Shown piece by piece: positions 48,561-58,200 of a stretch of 64,000 nt of DNA. Position 1 is the stretch's first letter; each line of letters starts with the position of its first letter. Both the position numbers and the translations under genes were made by a program. This stretch comes from Amaurobius ferox. Its lineage: Eukaryota; Arthropoda; Arachnida; Araneae; Amaurobiidae. The notes under the pieces are model-generated. The model saw nothing but the letters and a program-made list of their open reading frames with translations, had not been told where the DNA came from and did not search any database. Location: positions 123,001,649 through 123,065,648 of the forward strand of contig OX578140.1 in the NCBI GenBank assembly GCA_951213105.1, read 5' to 3'.

Positions 48561-48818
48561 TTACATTGGCCTTCACAAAAGACAATTTTCCATAGGAAAC
48601 TATGCAAATTCTGTAATCTGCAGTATGAGGAAATTTCCCGTAAAAACTAGAGAATTCGTTGTAATCGGCAGATCCATAAGTTAAAAATTCCATAACTTTT
48701 CCAGAATTTTGAACAAAAGATTGATTTTCCCTGCAATTTCCCTGACATTTTAATCCATTTCCAAATTCCCTATAAATTCACTGTTTCCCGATTCCCAGAG
48801 TGTGCACGAACCCTGTAA

Positions 48819-50467
48819 TATATATATATATATATTAAATAGAAATTAATTTTTTTTTTATTCTTTTAGAAATTTGTGGACACATGGACAGGAACATATA
48901 CACACATGTACATTTTTATGCACATTAAATTCAAATAGCCATTGGTGGATAAGCCTACCTTTTATTTGTTTCTTTAGCTATGGGCTAAAATGAACTCTAG
49001 CTGTCATTCAAGATTGTATTGAAGTCTTCATACCAAACAAATTTATTAATTAAAAAGTTCTAATGACTGAATTCAAAATAGAGTACTTTCTAAAATTCCT
49101 AAAATCAAGTTTATAGCATTAAAGTGTTCTTAAGAACTTCAGAGAACCACACAGTCCTGTTGAATCCACATAAATAAGACATTATTGTCTTGATTCATGA
49201 AAGAAAATAATCAATATATAAGTTAGGTGCAATTGCTTAAAAAGCCAAGAAATTAGCAGAAAAAAACTATACAAAATAGTTATTAAAAAAATAAAAAATA
49301 AATAAATGGGGGTCACATTTCAATAATACACGAAGTACTGCTCAGTATTCAGAGAGAAAAATAGTTTTCTATCTAATGCCTTACCATTTTAAAACATTGA
49401 TAAACCATAGCTTACTACCTTTAAATCAATAAAATTGATGGCACTGATTTCTTTCATCAATCATTAAAATTGCATCTATTTATAAAATCTGTGAACACGA
49501 CATGAAGAAAAAAAGTGCATTTTCATGCAACAAAAATGGGTATTTGAAAGGTTAGATGCTATTTATGAAATGGACAGTAACATACAAAATGTTAATTAAG
49601 ATAAAATATATACACATTAAAATTTAGCATAGCTAAAAAGTACCACAATGTTACATAAAAGTTGTTAATGAATTGAAATAAATGAAAATATTTATCAAAC
49701 AAAAGGAAATTCAAACATTCAAATCTACCAACATAACATCCCATAATGTAAATAAGTCCTGCAGATTTAGAAACTTTGTATAGATGGTTTTAATAAATTG
49801 AAGTAAATGCAAATATTTTTAAAAATAATAAAAACTGAAATATTTATACATATTTAACAATACATTTTGTATATTTTTGATAACTCAATATCACCTTCAG
49901 CATTACATTATGTTGGTCAGCCTATGATGTGTTCCTAGTTGTTTGGGTGTTACATAGAGGTGAACATAGAGTTGAATTTTAATAAAATATTTTACTTATA
50001 TTCTATTAAATTTAGTCTACAACTAACCTTAAAATTGTAAAGCTAGATGAGCAATGTAAAACAACTCTTATATATAACTGAAAATTAAAATTATTGTGCT
50101 GCAAAATTTTGAAGTGAAATGTGCAGCAATACACTATTACCTAATTTTAGTGTTATTTACTTTCTCGTGCATAATAGCATGTTTTTAATACATTACTACA
50201 CAAATAATTTATGTAGAAAAATAATGTAAGCAAATGTTAATGATTAACACTTAAATGCGTGCAAAATGCAAAAGATAACCATAATTACTGCCGAGGCAAA
50301 AAATTCTAGCATTCAATAAAATATTCCAATGTATAATCACTTTTACTAAAGCAGTACAGAGGAAAATTTCTAAAATTACGTTTTGTGATAGAAAATTCAC
50401 CCACCATTTTGAATGCAATAAATGGGTACCTGGACTTTTAATATCAATATGAACAATTGTCGCAGCA
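48819..50467. other. No recognised gene; possible distal Rnr 3' region
   Basis: AT-rich and apparently low in known repeats. It lies downstream of the minus-strand ribonucleotide reductase gene. I cannot place the transcript end. Confidence 0.35.
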
Positions 50468-50494
50468 GGGGGGGGGGGGGGGGGGGGGGGGGGG
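50468..50494 (+). repeat. G27 homopolymer
   Basis: Uninterrupted run of 27 G, followed by TATGTGCGGGTGG. Very unusual in an AT-rich contig. On the ribonucleotide reductase strand it is C27. Confidence 0.95.
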
Positions 50495-51532
50495 TATGTG
50501 CGGGTGGTAATATAAGTAACTTCTAATACATTTAATAGAAGGAATATTTGTTCTATTTGTAATGTTCACGAAAGACAATAGTGGAATATTGAGTTATGCT
50601 TATCATACGTTGACTGTGTGTGAATAATGCAGCAGACAAATATGATAAATTTCTTGCATTTTAGAAAATTATAATCCTAATAAGTAAAATATAACATCCT
50701 ACGTTTGAAATTGTTATGTACAGCCTTTAAAAACTTACTTTATTTCTGATGAAAAAATATACTTATTTTTAACTTAGTTTTCAGTATATTTAGATAGTTT
50801 TTCTTATTAAAAAACATTTTTTTTTTTTTTGCAGAGTCCCATTTGTGTAAAAAAGAAAGAAATTCTAATTCGGTAAAAAGGAAAATTGTGTGAAAAGCCA
50901 AATTGTGAAATATTTAAAACAGGGTAGCAGAAAATGATAGTCAATTTGATATTTTAATATTATTATATTAAAACTAGTTTAGAAGGGTTGATTAAAATTG
51001 TCAAAGGTCTAAAATCTTTACCAAATAAAGGCCATTTGAAATTTTATGAAAGAGGTTTTTTTTTTTTGAAACACAGTATTTTGTGAGGATTTCTTCTACA
51101 CATACTCCAAAGGGGTGGGGATGAATCTTTAGTTTTTTTTTTCTTTTTTACAAATTTTAATTATTTATTTTTATTATGAAAAAATTGTATGTTTGACAGA
51201 GTTCAATTTTACAAATTCACAACATTTTTTCAGTTCATGAAATAAAATATTTGTTTTATTTGCATCAATAATCATACTAGGTTGTTCTTTACATCTTTAC
51301 TGATATAAATAAAAAAAAAAAAAGAAATTCCGTTACTGATTTAAGCTCAAAATTTCATAATTATATACAGCATAGTTTATGGAAGTTACTTTTCCTAAAG
51401 GAATAGCATTAATGATAGCTAATTGAAATGCCCCCTTAATGTTACAGCTTAAGCTTCCATTTGAGGGAAATCTGTCTTATTTATGGTAAAGTTTCATGAT
51501 ATAAAAATACAACACTATTCAATGCAATAAAA
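50495..51532. other. Region just 3' of the Rnr stop codon (minus strand)
   Basis: Probably includes the 3' UTR. Several TTTATT words (AATAAA on the minus strand) occur around 51160-51260, but none is clearly the used poly(A) signal. Confidence 0.4.
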
Positions 51533-51727
51533 TTATCCACTACAGCTAATGCAAGAGTCTGGATTGGTTAAAGAGCACACCATCTCTGCCATTTGCTTTT
51601 CTTTCAATGTTGCAACAGGTGGAGAATTGACAGTAGGTGCTTCCAGTAATGCCTTCTTATCTACTGTAAACTGAATAGCATTGACGGCTGGTTTACTACG
51701 CAGATAATACATGCCAGTTTTCAGGCC
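51533..51727 (-). CDS. RnrL: RnrL terminal coding exon
   Basis: Acceptor (minus strand) CCTATGTTTCAG. Encodes [36 protein letters not shown], a variable linker, [19 protein letters not shown] and TAA (51535-51533). Counterpart of human [20 protein letters not shown] to ECLMCGS. The flexible tail with the terminal cysteine pair is intact. Confidence 0.96.
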   Translation of the reverse strand, partial: GLKTGMYYLRSKPAVNAIQFTVDKKALLEAPTVNSPPVATLKEKQMAEMVCSLTNPDSCISCSG

Positions 51728-54700
51728 CTGAAACATAGGTAAAAATATATTTAAGATTGAATTGATATATGTCAAAGAAATTTAATTCTATTTTAGAAAC
51801 AGTGGATTAGGATCAAATTTGCAACCCAATATTTTAAATGACTCAAATTAAACTTTTTAAAGCCATTTAATTTATTGTAACTAGGGTTGGGTAAAGTTAC
51901 TTAATAATGAGTAAGTAGCCAAATTAATTCTAGTTACCCCCTCCCCTCTCTATCTATCTCTCTCTCTACATATATATATATCATAGCTGCCAACCTACAA
52001 ATATGAAAAACTGATATTTCCGTGCGGCGACTTGAAGTATTCCATAGCTGCCAATCCGATGAAGTAAAAAATAGGAGTATCTGAAGCTAAAAAGAGAAAA
52101 AGTGACACTGTCATACACTCACTGCTGAGAAGCTAAACTGCACTAGGACAGTAGTATGTTAAACTGGAAAAAAGCCTTAAAAAATAATATTAATATTAGC
52201 CAATTAGCAAAATATTATTAAACTAGCCGCCTTGGGCGACCAGCCTGTTCGCTACACTTGAAAATTCTGACCGTTGCAAACTCGCTGGCGCGACCTACCA
52301 AAAAGGTGTAAGGTAACTGTTTGGACGACCAGGAAGTGCCACCCAATTTAGACCGGAACTCAGTGGGGGAGGCATCCACAGGGACCGTACCCTCCTTCCC
52401 CTACCACCAACGTCTCGGAAGGCCGTACGGTCCCACATATTTAACGTGATAGTACTCCGTGTGAACACGACGGAAGTTTCGGCAGTGGCGGGAATCGAAC
52501 CCGGGCCATCCGAGTGCAATCCCCGCGCGCTAACCACTGGGCGACCGCACCCTCCGTGACAATCTCCATAACTTTCTTTTTATTCACCCAATTTAGACCG
52601 GAACCCAGTGGGCGAGGCATCCACAGGGACCGTACCCTCCTTCCCCTACCACCAACGTCTCGGAAGGCCGTACGGTCCCACATATTTAACGTGATAGTAC
52701 TCCGTGTGAACACGACGGAAGTTTCGGCAGTGGCGGGAATCGAACCCGGGCCATCCGAGTGCAATCCCCGCGCGCTAACCACTGGGCGACCGCACCCTCC
52801 GTGACAATCTCCATAACTTTCTTTTTATTCACCCAATTTAGACCGGAACCCAGTGGGCGAGGCATCCACAGGGACCGTACCCTCCTTCCCCTACCACCAA
52901 CCTCTCAGAAGGACTTACGGACCCACATGTTTAACGTGATCGTACTCCGCCTGAACACTGTGCCAGTTTAGGCAGTGGCAGGAATCGCTAACCACTGGGC
53001 TACCACGCCCTCTGCGACAATCTCCATAATTTTCTTTTTATTCACCCAATTTACACCGGAACCCAGTGGCGGAGGCATCCACAGGGACCGTACCCTCCTT
53101 CCCATACCACCAACCTCTCGGAAGGACTTACAGACCCACATGTTTAACGTCATCGTACTCCGCATGAACATGGCGGCAATTTTGGGAATCGAACCCGGTC
53201 AAATCCCGCAATTTTTTGACAATTGCATTTAAGAACAGGGTTGTTTAAATACATGGGCAAATTTAATTTTAACACATTCCTTTATATTAATTCTAAACTA
53301 TGCTTTTGTTATCTATATTAACTCATGCTCTTATTTTATCAGTTTTGTTGAAATTAAATCATTACAACAATAGTCAACATTTACGAATTTAATTTCACAA
53401 AAAACAAATTTTTTACAATTGGCAAGACACAAATTTTTTGTTCTTAAAGTGCAGTATATTTTTAAACACATTTATAAAATTATCATGTGCATTTTCTAGT
53501 GTCTACACATAAATAAAATTTGGTGGCAGTATCTTATGTATGTTTTAAAGAAAATTATTATTTTATTCAAAAATATCTTTTCATGAAAAAGCGGCAGAAA
53601 AGGCTTTAAATATTTTAATGAGTTTACTTCAAAGATTATTAAAATATACTTCCACAGGGAGAGATGCCAACCTCTGAAAGGGGTCATCAGTAGTATTCAG
53701 TAAAATCACATCGACCATCAGTAAGATTTTAAGTATATTGAAAATATATATTTTAAAATCTTAGAATAAATTCAAAAAGTAGTTTTGCTAACTTAACTGA
53801 GTTAATTAAAACTGAATGGCACTATTTATGTGAAAATAATTAAGAAATTAACCTTTATAATTAACCAAAATATTTAAAATAAGCTAGTTTAATCAAGTTA
53901 ATGTGCAACAATAGGGAGATGGATGGAAAAGGATAATTAAGTACTCTCGGCAACGCCCACAAAAAAAAAATAATTGAATTCCATGATCGTACTATTTATA
54001 TGAAAATAATTAAAAAATTAACCTTTATAATCAACCAAAATATGAAAATAAGCTAGTTTAGTCAAGTTAATGTGCAGCAATAGTGAGATGGAGATCAATG
54101 GAAAAGGATAATTGTGTACTACGAAAAAAATTTCACGATCGTACTATTTATATGAAAATAATTAAAAAGGTAACCTTTAATCAACCAAAATATGAAAATA
54201 AACTAGTTTAGCAAAGTTAATGTGCAATAATAAGGGGATGGAGATGCATGGAAAAAGGCAATTGTGTACTTTCAGCAAAGCCCGAAAAGAAAGACTGAAT
54301 TGCGCAATCTTATAATTTAAGCGAAATATAAGTTATTTAGTAAAATATTCCTTTATTTTTACTCGTACTATAAAAATAAATTAGGTCTATTGTTCTGATA
54401 TGAAATTATTAAAAGAAAATGGATGCAAATTTATAATTTAGGACTCAGCAAAGCAGGGAATATGAACTGAATGGTGGAAATTTCACTGGATTTTCCGTAA
54501 TTTTGGAAATAATGTCCGTAAAACCATAAGATGAAGTAAAAATCCATACAAACTACGGAAAATCCGTAAAAGTTGGCATCTTTGCACTGGTCATATCCAT
54601 AAAAATAATATACTGTTATGAAAGGGGTAAAACAAAGATTTTCAAGTGCTGCGCGAAGTTTTTTCCACTGTTTCCCCTTTGAGCCCAATGACAACATATA

Positions 54701-55161
54701 TATTAATGACATATATGATGACATACATCATGGTGATTACAGAGACAAAAATTTACGACTTGTTTTTGATTCCCCTTCTGTGAGGGATTTTCTGCCTCCA
54801 CTTCTGGACTAGAAAGGCATGCTTTGTCTGCCTTCCGTTTTTTGAATGCTGCGAGCTGGAAGTACCAGAATAAATACAACAGAATGTCCACGTTTTTACC
54901 CCCAGCATGCAGCATCTAAAAAACAGACAGCAGACAACACTCATTAGTCATAGGCCGAAGCTCAATTAAGATAATAGCTCTGGTTAAAACCTCTCGGCGA
55001 TTTTCTTTGAAAAGTGGAACTTTGTTTGAGGAGACAAATTTATTAAAAAAGAACTGAATTTTTCAGAAAAAGTGGATTTTTTGGGATAAAAGCAAAACAA
55101 AAAAGCGGAAATTTTTGGAGAAAGAAAAAATGTGGAAGAATCTCATGCCTGTGTGTGTATG

Positions 55162-55237
<76 letters not shown>

Positions 55238-58200
55238 ATGAGTAAAAAAAGGTGAGCCAAACTTACGAGGTGATAGTACACACTAAACCAAGCACTTTTT
55301 GCCATAGTTTAATGCGTCGGAAATAAAACATAAAGGCACCAGTGGGCACTTAATGGTGAAACCGATGAGGTGAGGCGAAAACACAAGAATGACTTAGAAG
55401 TTATAAAATGATATTTAATAAATAAACAATAATTACAGTGATGGCTCAAAAGCGAGACTGCCAATCTGAATGCACGTCTCACAGCGGTGATGGAGGGATT
55501 GGCAAACTCTTTCAAACAGACCTGGCATGTTGCTCACTTCGGCAGCAGAGGTCGAAATTCTGGCGATGAGTTCCTCCTCAGATTCAAGGGAAGTGTCATA
55601 GACGAGACTCTTGAGATATCCCCACAAAAAGACACAATAGATCGAGTGTTCATGAGGGCCAAGATATGGAACCACCTTACCCAATCCATCGGAATAACTG
55701 CTGCAAGCTGATAAGGCCACACATTCGGTGTTACGAAAATTTGCATAAGGGTTCTTCCGCAGGTGAAATTTGCATACATGATTTTCTTCAACCAGAATGA
55801 CGCTTTTAAGTTTGCAGAGTGGCCGTTTCCCAATAAGTAAGCGCCCTGTAACACCCTTACGTTTCATTTCCGAGCAAGTAAACTATAACGAAAAATGCCT
55901 AATTTGGTGTGTACTACCACATCGTAAAGTTTGGCCCATATTTTTTTTAATCACCTTTTGTGTGTGTGTATATAATTGCTGTTTCTAATCTTGCACCCAC
56001 AGAGCAAAATGACTTCCAACACATCTACTGAAAACCGGGAGAGTTGGCAGCTACGATATATATATACAGGGTGGTTAAAATTAAAAGTATCCCCTGTTCA
56101 GAGCACTACAGAGAAAAAGAAGTGGTCATAAGAATGCCAAATCTGCATGGTATTTCAGAACATAGGGGAAAAAAAGACGCAAAAATAAATTAGTTCCAAA
56201 AATGACTGATAAGGGTAGAGATTGAGCTGCGAACAGTCCCTAGTAAAAACATAATTCAATGAAACGGCTTGGCAATCGTGATGCATATTAATTACGAATT
56301 GTAAATGGTATAAACAACCATCAACTGTCATAAACCTTGAATATGAAATTTAGGTAAGTATTTTGCAAATGTTCCATATGGCATCAACAAAAGAAGTTGC
56401 CACTTTATGCAAATTGTTTAAACACAATTTGCTATAAAAAAATTTGTTCAAAGCTTTGTGGAAACATTTGACAATCACCATAAAACTTTCATTGCATGAC
56501 CGTGCTTTATTATAAGTTGTTTCACAAGAATGACTAAAATGCTGTTGGCGCTCTTGGCGAGTACAGACGTTTGGAATCATTGTGTACTGACAGCATGTGA
56601 CATCCGGAGAATGGTTTAAAGCTTCAAGAAGACTGGAATCTTCTAAGTTCGACCAGGACGAGGCCGAAAACCTGTGAGAATGCAAGTAGCTGAAAAACTG
56701 TTGTTGAGCAGGCCAGTCACAATGAGGCAGGAATCAGTAGTGCACGAGCTGAAGCAAGACAATTGGATTTGCCCTATGCAGTAGTACGGAAGTGTTTGCA
56801 GAAAACTTTAGAAAATTATCTGTATAAGGTCCAGTCACCAAGAGTTACAAGGTTCTAATACAGATATTCGTGAAGCGTTTGCTTTTACATTCCTTGCATG
56901 TATGTAGGTACAAACTGGCCCACGCCAACTGGTCCTCGAGCATCTTGTACAGTGATGAGGAACATTTTTCTCTGTGTGGAGCAGTAAACACCCAAAACAG
57001 CCATATCTGGGCAATGGAAAATCCCCACCAGTTTCAATAGATCCCCTTACATTCTCCAAACCTAACCATTTGGATTAGGTTTAGAGCAACATTTCTGATT
57101 GGTCCCTATTTTTTTTAAAGAAATCCATCCACAGGAACTAAAGACCTATTCAGTTACATAGGGACATTTTGCAGAACTTCGTGATTCCTCATCTCCAATA
57201 ATGAGGATGTCTCAGCTCAACCATATTCCTACAAGATGGAGCACTTCCCCACATTGGCCCTGTTCAACAGTTGCGACAGCATTTTACAGAAAATCGAGTA
57301 ATCAGTCACACATTCCCATCTTGATGGTTGTTCACCAGATCTGAGCTCTTGTGACTTTTGACTGTGGGGTTACTTGAAAAGTATAATTTATCAGAGAGAT
57401 GTTTATTTGTACCTTTTCAGATTTGAAGGACAGTGTCATTTTGCATATGCGCAACATCACAACAATTACGTGCAGCTATCAAACTCGCTGGCATACGGTA
57501 CCAGTTGCTGCTTCAACAAGGTGGACACATTGAACACTGCCAATGACTTACTTGTTTTTCTACAGCCTTCTTCCCTTCTGCGTTCCATGTTCTAGATGCA
57601 TTAATTAAATTAACATTTGGGTGTTTATGACTATTATCAATATCTATCGCACGTCATGCATCCCGACTGCGAAGCCATTTCATTTAATTATGTTTTTACC
57701 CGGGACTGTTCGCAGTGCCATCTCTTCCCCATATTGATCATTTTTGGAACTATATATTTCTTTTTTTGTATCATCGCCCTCCCCCATGTTCTGAAATGCA
57801 TATTACGCAGATTCTGCATTCTTATGACCACTGGTTTTTTTCCTACACTGCTCTGAACAGGGATACTTTAATTCTAACCACCCAGTATATAAAATGGATG
57901 TCAGTTTAAGAAATTACTGCTATTTTGAACACAATTCTAATGTTATTCTTTTACAAATTTCAATTTCAATAAAATCCCTTTATCATGTTTAATCAAATTT
58001 GTAAAATAAATCAAAAACTTAAATAATTTAATTTGAATCATTTTAATATTTTAAAGACAAACTACCCACTTTTGGACAGACATTAGAAAAATGGTTGATT
58101 CATATTCAGGGATACCCTTTCGGGACGGCGGCATTCCGAAACTACCGTGGCCCAAAGGACGAAGCGCTTCGTTTCCGAAATGTGCGTAAAAGACGGCTAC

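Larger units (their letters stand above)
47384..48818. mobile_element. Dispersed DNA element with internal tandem repeats, copy 1
   Basis: Collinear with 62199-63478 in the same orientation. Both begin TGTCTCCAACAAAATTCCAG and share ACAACCTCGAAAATCTGGAC, TGCCAAAATGGTTGCTATTT and AACCCTTCTAAAGGTTCATA. Then come units of the 150-170 bp satellite, a 60-bp minisatellite and GGCCTTCACA(A/G)AAGACAATT. The right end, read inverted, is CAGGGTTCGTGCACACTCTG (48818 downward). The left terminus is unclear and no transposase is present. Confidence 0.65.

Noticed and set aside
48324..48650. Repetitive 108-residue protein (NLIGIN repeats) and its antisense counterpart
   Set aside because: Produced by a 60-bp tandem repeat that is open in both directions. 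No start context, splice sites or homology.
52480..52560. Functional tRNA gene (A box and B box present)
   Set aside because: The tRNA-like head is fused to a conserved body and repeated every 245 bp, and it does not form a proper acceptor stem. It is a SINE head.
52295..53232. Overlapping 80-113 residue frames on both strands
   Set aside because: They are duplicated copies of the same SINE sequence read in several frames, not genes.
55063..55305. Open frame with a long Tyr-Ile repeat
   Set aside because: Translation of the (TA)n microsatellite.
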